DNA of 18,296 bases from Prevotella sp. (GCA_031260865.1 JAISKQ010000249.1:1-18296), one strand, 5' to 3'. Shown: positions 1-7,997, counted from the stretch's first letter. The notes: a model not told the origin generated them from the sequence alone. Translations and numbers: made by a program.

Positions 1-719
1 CCACGGAAAGTCTGATGCACGCGATGAGCGTTATACGGTTTATATGGCGCAGGACCGAGCCACATATCATAATCCAATTCGGCAGGAATCTGTTGCGGTT
101 CAAGGTATTCTTTTCCAACCCAGAAGAACTTCCAATCGAATCCGGTATGTTTACTGATCGTTACTTTCAGCGGCCAGCCAAGCATACCGCTTTGCACCAG
201 CTTTTTCAACGGCTTAACCGGCGTGCCCAATCCATAAAAATAGTCGGTAAACCGAAACCATGTATTAAGGCGGAATTTGGAGCCGTATTGTTTCACCGCC
301 TCCATCACACGCTTACCTTCCCCGATAGTGCGCGTCATCGGTTTTTCGCACCAAATATCCTTACCGGCTTTGGCGGCTTCCACCGACATAATGCCATGCC
401 AATGCGGCGGGGTGGCTATGTGTACAATATCCACATTCTTATCAAGAATCAGGTCGCGGAAGTCATGGTATCCGGCAATCTTGTCCGACGTCAGGCGCAG
501 ACCCAATTCCAAATGTTTCTTGTCCACATCGCAAACGGCCACAAGGCGCGTCCCCGCGTATCCGGCGTGTCCGCGTCCCATGCCGCCTGTCCCGATAATA
601 CCTTTGGTCAACTGATCGCTGGGCGCGATGAACCCATTGCCCATTACATGACGGGGAATAATCGTCAATGCAAACGCGCATCCCATTGTTTTAAAAAACT
701 CTCTTCTTGTCGTTTTCAT
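1..719 (-). CDS. Gfo/Idh/MocA family oxidoreductase with Tat signal, N-terminal part
   Basis: This is the first 239 codons of a gene that runs off the left edge. It starts at the ATG at 719-717. The protein opens with a twin-arginine signal (RREFFK at residues 5-10, then a hydrophobic stretch to about residue 28), so export to the periplasm is likely. A Rossmann fold follows, with the dinucleotide loop GTGGMG at residues 43-48. The family motif EKP is at about residues 125-127, preceded by ATPPHWH at 102-108. The family uses NAD(P) to oxidise or reduce sugars and related polyols. Tat-exported members are common in Bacteroidota glycan-degrading organisms, but the substrate cannot be read from this fragment. 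The frame is open for another 77 codons upstream, to an ATG at 950. I prefer 719 because the signal peptide begins exactly there. Confidence 0.93.
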   Translation of the reverse strand, partial: MKTTRREFFKTMGCAFALTIIPRHVMGNGFIAPSDQLTKGIIGTGGMGRGHAGYAGTRLVAVCDVDKKHLELGLRLTSDKIAGYHDFRDLILDKNVDIVHIATPPHWHGIMSVEAAKAGKDIWCEKPMTRTIGEGKRVMEAVKQYGSKFRLNTWFRFTDYFYGLGTPVKPLKKLVQSGMLGWPLKVTISKHTGFDWKFFWVGKEYLEPQQIPAELDYDMWLGPAPYKPYNAHRVHQTFR

Positions 720-984
720 ACGATAGTATTTATTTAAATCGGTTTCAATCGTCAACTTGCCAGTAACTGCAATTATTGTTTTGCTCCAAATTTGGATTTT
801 CGTCCAAAACGGTTTGCTGAAGTGGTATAAATAAAACGTTTCTTCGATTACAAAAGTGTTTTCCTCGTTCGGATTATAAGAAACCCGTTGTTTTACGTAT
901 CTGAAATCATCGTGAGTTAATTCATAGTTCCGCGTTTTTCCTTTAGCCATATTAAATTAATAGGCATATACAAACACTACTTTT

Positions 985-1004
985 AAAAAAGACGCGAAGT
1001 CTTT
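985..1004 (-). terminator. Terminator-like hairpin with T tract, possible attenuator
   Basis: Read on the minus strand, a perfect 6-bp stem AAAGAC/GTCTTT encloses a 5-base loop TTCGC and runs into six consecutive T residues. An alternative pairing uses GACGCG just upstream (1009-1014) and CGCGTC inside this hairpin. It lies about 235 bases past the feoB stop and 50-70 bases past a promoter-like box. It could end feoB transcription or attenuate transcription into the oxidoreductase gene. The stem is short and partly A/T, so confidence is moderate. Confidence 0.4.
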
Positions 1005-1053
1005 AGAATGACGCGTCCCGGCAGATTCAAGTTCTAACCGCGACAAATCACAA

Positions 1054-1061
1054 CAAAGATG
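1054..1061 (-). promoter_or_regulatory. Promoter-like -7 box CATCTTTG
   Basis: On the minus strand the box differs at one base from the Bacteroidota consensus TAnnTTTG. It sits in the context TACGCATCTTTGT, which is also found at the feoB promoter. A transcript from here would start near 1048 and read through the hairpin at 985-1004 towards the oxidoreductase gene. No clear -33 TTG was assigned. Confidence 0.35.
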
Positions 1062-1239
1062 CGTAAAATATTTCAGATGACGATTGAAAGTAGCGTTTTT
1101 CTGCAAGGCATCTTCGGTTCGTACCGCCAAAGGGTATAAAAGCCATGTGTCGAACATGATCCGAAAGGATTTGAAAGATTATCTTCCCCTTTTGGATCTA
1201 TAACCTCCGCCAGCCCCCTTCGCTCCAATTTCCACATTT

Positions 1240-3717
1240 TCAGAACAAACTGCCAATCTGATAAACCGCGAACGAGATGAGCCAGGCTAATATCGTTGTG
1301 TAAATGATGCTGAAGACGCCCCATTTCCACGAGCCTGATTCTTCTTTTATAGCGGCGATAGTGGCGATACATGGGAAGTAAATCAGCACAAAGAGCAAGA
1401 AGCCGACGACAACCAACGGCGTGAAGGCGCGGCCGCCGTCAGCCTTGGTTTCGCCGTTAAGGCGTACGCCCAGCGATTCCTGATTTTCAGAGTCCCCCGT
1501 ATATAGCACGCCCAACGTACTGACGACCACTTCCTTCGCCGCCATACCCGAGAGCAGGCTGACACTTATCTTCCAGTCGAAGCCCAAAGGTTTCATTACC
1601 GGTTCTATCGTCTTCCCGATGCGTCCGATATACGATTCTTCCTGATGGTCGATACCGCGTTGGTCTTTTATCTCCTCCAGTTGTGCCAAACGCTCTTTTT
1701 CGGTTATATCCTTGTTTTGCTCGGTTTGCGCCATCTGTTTATCATACTTAGCCTCCCGCTCCTTATCCAAAGGGAAATAGCCCAAAAACCAGATGATAAT
1801 GGACGCGATAAGGATAACGCCCCCCATCTTTTTCAGGTATTGCCGCGACTTATCCCACATGTGGATGGCAACAGAACGAGCCGTCGGCATCCGATAGGGA
1901 GGTAATTCCATCACAAAGGGAGTATCTTCCTTCGGAAAAAGGAAACGCTTGAACAACCTGGCGGAAGCAACGGCAAGTAATATGCCTGTAAAGTACAGTC
2001 CGAATAAAACGAAACCGGCATACGACTTGAAGAAAACGCCGACAAATAACAGATAGACAGGCAAGCGCGCGCTACAAGACATAAACGGATTGATCAGCAT
2101 GGTTATCATACGGCTATTACGGCTTTCGATCGTGCGGGTCGATAAAATAGCGGGCACATTGCAGCCGAATCCCATCACCAAAGGGATAAATGATTTGCCG
2201 TGCAATCCCATTTTGTGCATCACCTTATCCATGATAAAAGCAGCCCTCGCCATATAGCCGGAGTCTTCCATAAATGATATAAAAGCATACAGTATCAATA
2301 TATTAGGCAAGAAAACGATAACGCCCCCTACCCCACCTATTATGCCGTCCACAATCAAGTCCTTGAGCATTCCGTCGGGCATCGCGGCGCGGATAAAATC
2401 CCCGAGCACTCCAACTCCGCTCTCTATCCAATCCATAGGATACCCGCCCAAGCGGAAGGTACACTCAAACATCACCCACATAAAGAAGAAAAAGATGGGG
2501 AATCCCCAATATTTATTAGTGACAACAGCATCAATCATGCGGGTGGTATCCGATTCTATCAATTTTTCTTTCAATGTCTCCTTGAGACCACCGGCGACAA
2601 ACCCGTAACGGGCATTGGTCAGTATAGACTCCGTATCTTCTTTTCGGGTTTCCTCTATATATTTTATTTCAGCGTCCCGCCGCGCGAATATTGCTTTCGC
2701 GTTCGAGAAATTACTTACATAAGCCTCTATATCCTTATCCTTTTCCAGCAATTTGACCGAGATATAGCGGCGAGGGAAAAGGTCAGGACTGTTTTTTTGT
2801 TTCTCCTGTAGTATATTTAATTTGCTGATCGAATTTTCGACCACATTGCCATAATAGATATGTACCCGACGGACTACGGGTTCTTTTTCTTCGTAAACAC
2901 GGATGACAGCGTCGAACAAGTCCCCTATGCCCTTCCCCGACTTTGCCACGGTAGGCACTATCGGAATACCGATCATCTTCGACAGCCGTTGATAATCAAA
3001 CTCTGTACCTGTATCCTGCAACTCATCGTACATATTCAGCGCGATCACAACCGGCGCTTCCAGATCGATAAGTTCAGTCGTCAAATACAAGTTGCGTTCG
3101 AGATTGGACGCCGCCACAATGTTAATGATGACATCGGGCAGGTCTTCTACGATATGACGCCTTACAAAAAGTTCTTCGGGAGTGTATGCCGACAATGAAT
3201 ACGTGCCGGGAAGATCCACAATGTAAAATGTATATTCCCCATGCTTAAACTTACCTTCTTTGGAATCCACGGTAACGCCGCCATAATTGCCGACATGCTC
3301 ATGCGCTCCGGATGCTAAATTAAACAGGGAGGTTTTTCCGGCGTTCGGATTACCGACCAACGCGACCCGGATGACCTTCTTATTTTCGGAAGAGAATGAT
3401 TTGTGCAAGGGAACCAAGACGTCTTCGGAGTACTTATCCGGCTTAGCGTCCTGAGAATCCAGCCCGTAGCCGTCCTCTTTTACTTTTTGCGCGTTGCTAT
3501 ATACAACTTCGATAAGTCTGGCTTCACTACGCCGCAGTGAAACCTCATAATCCATTATTTTATATTTGATCGGGTCTTTTAACGGCGCGTTCAGTATAAC
3601 CTTAATCGCTTTCCCTTTAATGAACCCCATCTCAAGAATACGTTTCCGAAAAGCGCCACTGCCGTTTACCCTTACGATAACGCCTCTCTCACCCGTCTTC
3701 AAATCAGACAAAAGCAT
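1240..3717 (-). CDS. feoB: Fused FeoA-FeoB ferrous iron transporter
   Basis: This inner-membrane Fe(II) importer has FeoA fused to the N-terminus of FeoB (825 residues). Residues 1-74 form the SH3-like FeoA domain. The FeoB G domain follows: P-loop GNPNAGKTS (122-130), switch region GGVTVDS (146-152), DLPG (168-171) and NMYD (228-231). The second half is polytopic. It has the gate motifs with the conserved cysteine of GFGCNVPA near residue 515, the segment SGMAAKEVVVSTLG, and a final membrane helix region. A charged, Glu/Lys/Gln-rich loop of about 50 residues interrupts the C-terminal membrane part, which looks lineage-specific. I chose the ATG at 3717; a TTG two codons upstream is also in frame. 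No separate feoA or feoC was seen, and no convincing Fur site. The gene diverges from mutS2 across a 1.1-kb gap. Confidence 0.96.
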   Translation of the reverse strand: MLLSDLKTGERGVIVRVNGSGAFRKRILEMGFIKGKAIKVILNAPLKDPIKYKIMDYEVSLRRSEARLIEVVYSNAQKVKEDGYGLDSQDAKPDKYSEDVLVPLHKSFSSENKKVIRVALVGNPNAGKTSLFNLASGAHEHVGNYGGVTVDSKEGKFKHGEYTFYIVDLPGTYSLSAYTPEELFVRRHIVEDLPDVIINIVAASNLERNLYLTTELIDLEAPVVIALNMYDELQDTGTEFDYQRLSKMIGIPIVPTVAKSGKGIGDLFDAVIRVYEEKEPVVRRVHIYYGNVVENSISKLNILQEKQKNSPDLFPRRYISVKLLEKDKDIEAYVSNFSNAKAIFARRDAEIKYIEETRKEDTESILTNARYGFVAGGLKETLKEKLIESDTTRMIDAVVTNKYWGFPIFFFFMWVMFECTFRLGGYPMDWIESGVGVLGDFIRAAMPDGMLKDLIVDGIIGGVGGVIVFLPNILILYAFISFMEDSGYMARAAFIMDKVMHKMGLHGKSFIPLVMGFGCNVPAILSTRTIESRNSRMITMLINPFMSCSARLPVYLLFVGVFFKSYAGFVLFGLYFTGILLAVASARLFKRFLFPKEDTPFVMELPPYRMPTARSVAIHMWDKSRQYLKKMGGVILIASIIIWFLGYFPLDKEREAKYDKQMAQTEQNKDITEKERLAQLEEIKDQRGIDHQEESYIGRIGKTIEPVMKPLGFDWKISVSLLSGMAAKEVVVSTLGVLYTGDSENQESLGVRLNGETKADGGRAFTPLVVVGFLLFVLIYFPCIATIAAIKEESGSWKWGVFSIIYTTILAWLISFAVYQIGSLF

Positions 3718-3746
3718 ACTCAAGTTCTTTCTTTAAATTCGAGCTA

Positions 3747-3754
3747 CAAAGATG
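3747..3754 (-). promoter_or_regulatory. Probable feoB promoter
   Basis: On the minus strand the box CATCTTTG is one mismatch from TAnnTTTG. A TTG (part of ATTGTTC) lies 22 bases upstream as a possible -33 element. The box is 30 bases from the feoB start, which suits a short A-rich leader (AAAGAAAGAACTTGAGT before the ATG). Confidence 0.45.
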
Positions 3755-3970
3755 CGTATTTTTTGTCTAATAAGAACAATAAACTTCATCTTTATTTAGA
3801 ATGAATATAAAAAAGAAGCTGTTTTTTTAGTCACATACCGGCAATACGTGAAAGGCTTTGAGAATCCGCCCGTTATTGTTTTTAAATATTTAAACATGCT
3901 TTAATATTACTTAACGCAACATATTTATTAATTCGTAGTCTATCAATTGTAAGCCCGGTTAGCCTACACT

Positions 3971-4130
3971 ATTAAAACTTATGAAAAAAGAGAATTGGAT
4001 TTTTATAAAAAATCCAACGAACGTAAGAGAAGTGTATTCAATGATATGCTCAAAGACTTGCTTTGTCAAATAAATAAATGAGACAAAACACTTGTTAGTT
4101 TAAAGATAAGAGTCATCGTAGGATAATAAA
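3971..4130. repeat. Direct repeat copy A of a 160-bp intergenic element
   Basis: Aligns to 4268-4427 at a constant offset of 297 bases. Three blocks are conserved: ATTAAAACT at the start; 22 identical bases from 4023 (GTAAGAG onwards); and 4072-4130, where 56 of 59 bases match. The middle (4045-4071) matches at only about half of its positions. Copy A also has a perfect 10-bp hairpin, TTGGATTTTT/AAAAATCCAA, at 3995-4004 and 4008-4017. An imperfect equivalent exists in copy B. Confidence 0.85.
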
Positions 4131-4184
4131 CATCCTATTGGTCTGTAAACAAGCCGAATCAACCCGAAAAGTTGTAGGTGGTAA

Positions 4185-4222
4185 TTGATTGAAACGCCTT
4201 GTTTTGATTGAAACGCCTTGTT
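4185..4222. repeat. Perfect 19-bp tandem duplication
   Basis: TTGATTGAAACGCCTTGTT occurs twice head to tail with no spacer (4185-4203 and 4204-4222). It lies between the two copies of the 160-bp element. The perfect identity suggests a recent slippage or duplication event. Two units are too few, and unspaced, so this is not a CRISPR array. Confidence 0.9.
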
Positions 4223-4267
4223 ATATTCTTTTTGTGGGGAAAAAACAATTTCTTAGCCTGTAATGCC

Positions 4268-4427
4268 ATTAAAACTGATGGAAAATCAGGAAAGGTTGTT
4301 TTTTTATAAAAACCAATGGGTAAGAGAAGTGTATTCAATGACAAGCCCACAGGTTCACTTTCACAAGCAAATAAATGAGACAATACACTTGTTAGTTTAA
4401 AGATAAGAGTCATTGCAGGATAATAAA
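4268..4427. repeat. Direct repeat copy B of a 160-bp intergenic element
   Basis: Partner of 3971-4130. In this copy two conserved blocks can pair through a perfect 9-bp stem: AAGTGTATT at 4327-4335 with AATACACTT at 4382-4390. In copy A the same arms pair with one mismatch. The diverged middle lies inside the loop. Conserved arms around a variable loop could reflect a structured RNA or the ends of a small mobile repeat. Confidence 0.85.
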
Positions 4428-4791
4428 TGCCCAATAAATCCTTTATCACTCCTCTACCGCATTGGTATATTTTAATCAAGAGTATCAAACAAGCGGGACA
4501 AGATTATAAACTTCTTCCTAATTTCATTCTACCTCTGTATTGATGAATGTTTATCTTGACCACCGTTATTATTTATAAGCACAAAACATTATATAACATC
4601 CCTTTTAAAACGGCCTATCTTTATGAATATTAACACTTTTATTATTTGGTGCTTTATACAGTTTGCAAAGGGGTTTTAAATATTTATTTGTGTAATACTC
4701 CACAAAAATAAAATAAAATTTATTTTTATCAAATATTTATCATATCATTTTTTTCAAAAAAATCATTTTAATTCTTATTGAGCAAATTCAC

Positions 4792-4799
4792 TATCTTTG
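4792..4799 (+). promoter_or_regulatory. mutS2 promoter -7 box TATCTTTG
   Basis: Exact match to TAnnTTTG, placed 27 bases before the chosen mutS2 start. It lies at the end of a very A/T-rich stretch. The in-frame TTG at 4797 is part of this box, so it cannot be the translation start. Confidence 0.7.
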
Positions 4800-4826
4800 T
4801 ACTCAATTCAATTAAATAACAACAAA

Positions 4827-7289
4827 GTGGTTTATCCTGAAAACTTTGAATACAAAATAGGTTTCGACAAAATCCGTGAAATCCTTGCAGCCAAGTGCCT
4901 AAGCCCGCTGGGCGAAGAAAAGATTGAGGAAATGTCATTTTCTTCCGATTACGCGTCCATCACCGACGCATTGTCGCGGACGGAAGAATTTATCCGCGTC
5001 ATACAAGAAGAAGATGATTTTCCGACAAATTATTTTCTTGATGTACGCCCTTCGTTACGGAATATACGGGTAGAAGGCACGTGGATAGACGAACCGGCGC
5101 TGTTTGACTTGCGCCGCTCGTTACAGACCATACGCGACATCGTTTCTTTCCTGAAAAAAGAAGAGGAAGAGAATACCCCGTACCCGCACTTATACGCGTT
5201 GGCGGGCGAAGTCGTTGTTTTTCCCCGGCTGATAAACAAAATAGATACCATCCTTGATAAATTCGGGCGGATAAAAGACAACGCGTCTCCCGAATTGAGT
5301 CGGATACGCAGGGATATAGCTCATGTATCGGGCGGTATCTCGCGCAGCCTGAACGCGATCCTGCGAGCCGCTCAGAACGAGGGACTGGTAGAAAAAGATG
5401 TGACGCCTACTATGCGCGACGGACGTTTGGTTATCCCTGTCGCGCCGGCGTTTAAGCGTAAGATAAAAGGCATCGTGCATGACGAATCCGCTTCGGGAAA
5501 AACCGTGTTTATAGAACCGGCGGAAGTGGTGGAAGCCAATAACCGCGTACGGGAGCTGGAAAGTGAAGAAAGACGCGAAATCATAAAAATACTCATTACA
5601 TTTACAGACATCCTGCGTCCCCTCGTACCCGACATACTGCAATCGTACGAATTTTTGGCAATGATAGACTTCATCAGGGCGAAAGCCGCTTTCGCGGTTG
5701 ACCTTGGCGCCATCAAGCCGACGATGGAAAACAAACAGATTATCAGATGGTACAGGGCTAAACATCCTTTGCTCTTTATCTCGCACCGAAAACAAAACAA
5801 GCAAATCGTACCTCTCGATATAGAACTGGAAGACGACAACCGCATCCTGATTATATCGGGACCGAATGCCGGAGGAAAATCGGTTTGCCTGAAAACGGTG
5901 GGGCTGCTGCAATATATGGTCCAGTGCGGAATACCGATCCCGTTGGCGGAAAATTCGATAGTAGGCGTCTTTGACAAGATATTTATCGACATAGGCGATG
6001 AACAATCCATCGAAAACGACCTCAGCACATATAGTTCACACCTTACCAACATGAAATTCTTCGTCAGAAATTGCGATAAAAGGGCAATACTGCTGATAGA
6101 CGAATTTGGCGGAGGCACAGAACCTCAGATAGGCGGGGCGATCGCCGAATCGTTACTCAAACGTTTTAATGAAAAAGGCGCGTTTGGGGTCATCACCACC
6201 CACTATCAGAACTTAAAACACTATGCCAACGAAAACAAAGGAATCATCAACGGCGCCATGCTTTACGACCGCCACCTGATGCAACCTCTATTCACACTTT
6301 CTATCGGCAATCCCGGCAGTTCGTTCGCCATAGAGATAGCCCGGAAAATAGGTTTGCCGGAAGACGTCATCGCCGACGCGTCGGAGATTGTGGGAAGCGA
6401 CTACATTAATATGGACAAATACCTGCTGGACATTGTGCGGGACAAGCGTTATTGGGAAACAAAAAGGCAGAGCATCCGCCAAAAAGAGAAACGGCTGGAA
6501 GAGATTACCGAAACCTACGAAACAGACTTGCTCGGCGTTGACAAACAGCGCAAGGAAATACTCCGACAAGCCAAAACCGACGCGGAACGCATATTGTCAG
6601 ATGCCAACGCGAAGATAGAAAACACGATACGGGCAATACGCGAATCACAGGCTGAAAAAGAAAAAACGAAACATGCCCGCCAATCGCTTAACGAGTTCAA
6701 GGCTACGCTGGAACAAGAAGACAGCTTCGCGAATGATAAAATAGCGCTCAAAATACAAAAGCTAAAGGAAAAGGAGAAAAACAAAAAACAAAAGGAAAAG
6801 CAGCCCAAAGAGCAGAAGCCGCAAATAATATCGGTGAATGACTATGTCCGTATAAAAGGGCAAACGTCTATCGGACAGGTATTGGATATACAAAAAGGCG
6901 CCGTGACAGTGGTTTTCGGGATGATAAAATCGACGGTAAAGCTTGACACGCTGGAATATATAAGCAAAAACCAAGTGAAGAAGGAGACCCGAAGCACATT
7001 GGTCAGCGCTGCCGTAAGCGATGACACGCGCGATAAAAAGCTCAACTTCAAGCAGGAGATCGACGTCAGGGGTATGCGTGGAGACGAGGCGTTACAAGCC
7101 GTCATGTATTTTATAGACGATGCTGTGTTGGTCGGCGTTTCGCGTGTCCGCATCCTTCATGGCACAGGCACAGGCGTGTTGAGGCAAATTATCCGCGACT
7201 ACCTGCGTACGACTCCCGGAGTACGGAATTATCAGGATGAGCACGTACAGTTCGGAGGAACGGGTATTACGGTCGTGGATTTGGAATAG
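4827..7289 (+). CDS. mutS2: MutS2 family ATPase/nuclease with Smr domain
   Basis: This DNA-binding ATPase of the MutS2 branch acts on recombination intermediates or stalled, collided ribosomes in other bacteria rather than in mismatch repair. Length is 820 residues, normal for the family. The N-terminal core and lever region runs to about residue 310. The ATPase domain follows, with Walker A GPNAGGKS at about 345-352 and Walker B ILLIDEFGGGTEP near 425. A long charged coiled-coil arm spans about 540-680, including a Lys/Glu/Gln-rich stretch. The C-terminal Smr domain has DVRGMR near 745 and HGTGTGVLR near 778. The GTG at 4827 (MVYPENFEYKIGF) matches the usual start of Bacteroidota homologues; the longer TTG start at 4797 falls inside the promoter. 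The next gene follows 55 bases downstream on the same strand with no clear promoter, so read-through is possible. Confidence 0.95.
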   Translation: MVYPENFEYKIGFDKIREILAAKCLSPLGEEKIEEMSFSSDYASITDALSRTEEFIRVIQEEDDFPTNYFLDVRPSLRNIRVEGTWIDEPALFDLRRSLQTIRDIVSFLKKEEEENTPYPHLYALAGEVVVFPRLINKIDTILDKFGRIKDNASPELSRIRRDIAHVSGGISRSLNAILRAAQNEGLVEKDVTPTMRDGRLVIPVAPAFKRKIKGIVHDESASGKTVFIEPAEVVEANNRVRELESEERREIIKILITFTDILRPLVPDILQSYEFLAMIDFIRAKAAFAVDLGAIKPTMENKQIIRWYRAKHPLLFISHRKQNKQIVPLDIELEDDNRILIISGPNAGGKSVCLKTVGLLQYMVQCGIPIPLAENSIVGVFDKIFIDIGDEQSIENDLSTYSSHLTNMKFFVRNCDKRAILLIDEFGGGTEPQIGGAIAESLLKRFNEKGAFGVITTHYQNLKHYANENKGIINGAMLYDRHLMQPLFTLSIGNPGSSFAIEIARKIGLPEDVIADASEIVGSDYINMDKYLLDIVRDKRYWETKRQSIRQKEKRLEEITETYETDLLGVDKQRKEILRQAKTDAERILSDANAKIENTIRAIRESQAEKEKTKHARQSLNEFKATLEQEDSFANDKIALKIQKLKEKEKNKKQKEKQPKEQKPQIISVNDYVRIKGQTSIGQVLDIQKGAVTVVFGMIKSTVKLDTLEYISKNQVKKETRSTLVSAAVSDDTRDKKLNFKQEIDVRGMRGDEALQAVMYFIDDAVLVGVSRVRILHGTGTGVLRQIIRDYLRTTPGVRNYQDEHVQFGGTGITVVDLE

Positions 7290-7344
7290 TTGTCAGTTGA
7301 TAGCGAACGGCTATTTACTTTTTACGGACTAAAACACTTACATT

Positions 7345-7767
7345 ATGAAACAAGTATTCTTATTCTTAATCTTTTGTTGTTTTGCTCAAAGTGTATTCTC
7401 GCAAGACACGCTGAGCAAAGAAGATATTACAGGTCGATGGGTTGAAGTCAAAGAGACGGACAACAAATACCCTTATACCTATATCTTCCGCGACAACAAT
7501 ATCTTCCATTTGGGAGAAGCGTCCGAAGGCATTATCCTATTCAATGTGGCAGGAAAATATAGTATTCAGGGCGATTCCATAAATGTCGTCTATTATGATT
7601 TCTTGGAAGGCAGCGCCCGTAACAGGATAGCGAGACAAGTATCATTCAAGGTAATTTCTATCGACAATGGCGTGATGACCACCCTCGTTACAGATTATGG
7701 CTACAGCTACAAGTTAGTACTGAGAAAACAGGATATAATCAATGAAAATAAAAATGATTCAAAGTAA
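7345..7767 (+). CDS. Small exported protein, lipocalin-like, function unknown
   Basis: 140 residues with a clear signal peptide (hydrophobic core FLFLIFCCFAQSVFS, likely cut before Q20) and no lipobox, so probably a soluble periplasmic or secreted protein. The mature part begins LSKEDITGRWVEV. A GxW near the N-terminus followed by beta-rich sequence is typical of lipocalin-like proteins of Bacteroidota. I do not recognise a specific function. No TAnnTTTG box was found in the 55 bases after mutS2, so it may share the mutS2 transcript. The downstream neighbours at 8035 and 9026 show the same GxW pattern. Confidence 0.8.
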   Translation: MKQVFLFLIFCCFAQSVFSQDTLSKEDITGRWVEVKETDNKYPYTYIFRDNNIFHLGEASEGIILFNVAGKYSIQGDSINVVYYDFLEGSARNRIARQVSFKVISIDNGVMTTLVTDYGYSYKLVLRKQDIINENKNDSK

Positions 7768-7997
7768 ATGAATCCTTATATAATAATCCGCGTCATTAGT
7801 ACGTTAGTAAATATTATCAGACAAGACGGAGAAAAGTAGACCACTTCCCCCAATCCCGCCTAAGAAGCGGAGACCGCCTCCCCTTTGGACGGTTGGAGGA
7901 GTAAGTAAAAGAGGACTAAATAATGTTATATTAAATAGATACTGTTACTTATCTTTAAAATTTGTAATTTATTTTTTATACTTATCTTGATTTGTTA
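7768..7997. other. Intergenic region with GC-rich self-complementary block
   Basis: The gap is A/T-rich except for a sharply different block at about 7841-7900. There CCGC (7856-7859), GCGG (7867-7870) and CCGC (7874-7877) can form two alternative hairpins, and CCTCC (7877-7881) can pair with GGAGG (7895-7899). This resembles REP-like palindromic elements found between genes, but only one copy is present in the window. No reading frame is apparent. Confidence 0.45.

Larger units (their letters stand above)
720..1239. other. Leader region between feoB and the oxidoreductase gene
   Basis: This 520-base gap lies between the feoB stop and the preferred oxidoreductase start. On the minus strand it holds a promoter-like box (1054-1061) and a hairpin followed by T residues (985-1004). 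It also holds a frame open from an ATG at 950, after a stop at 957-959, that reads directly into the oxidoreductase ATG. The 77-residue product of that extension (starts MAKGKTRNYELTHDD) matches no family I know and would bury the Tat signal inside the protein. It may be untranslated leader, a small leader peptide or gene debris. No other gene is recognisable. Confidence 0.5.
3755..4791. other. AT-rich 1-kb intergenic region between feoB and mutS2
   Basis: No conserved protein gene is visible in this gap between divergent genes. It holds a duplicated 160-bp element (3971-4130 and 4268-4427) and a 19-bp perfect tandem repeat (4185-4222). From about 4600 to 4790 it becomes strongly A/T-rich towards the mutS2 promoter. 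A minus-strand frame of 109 codons (4159-4488) covers the second copy of the element, but the same frame is broken by stops in the first copy. The region could hold non-coding RNA genes or a non-autonomous repeat. Confidence 0.6.

Noticed and set aside
15..737. Plus-strand open frames over the left edge
   Set aside because: They lie opposite the oxidoreductase fragment, whose minus-strand translation has clear NAD-binding and EKP motifs.
957..1157. Minus-strand 66-codon frame downstream of feoB
   Set aside because: No signal peptide, no family resemblance, and it spans the promoter-like box and hairpin. It is in the same frame as the oxidoreductase extension but is closed by a stop at 957-959.
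3718..3746. Fur-type operator upstream of feoB
   Set aside because: No convincing 19-bp palindrome was seen near the promoter.
4185..4222. Possible CRISPR repeats
   Set aside because: Only two units, directly adjacent with no spacers, and no cas genes nearby.
5190..6118. Long minus-strand frames opposite mutS2
   Set aside because: Composition mirrors the coding strand of an intact conserved gene; no domains of their own.
7300..7314. Possible terminator after mutS2 (ATAGC/GCTAT stem)
   Set aside because: Only a 5-bp stem and an interrupted T run; too weak to call, so co-transcription with the next gene remains open.
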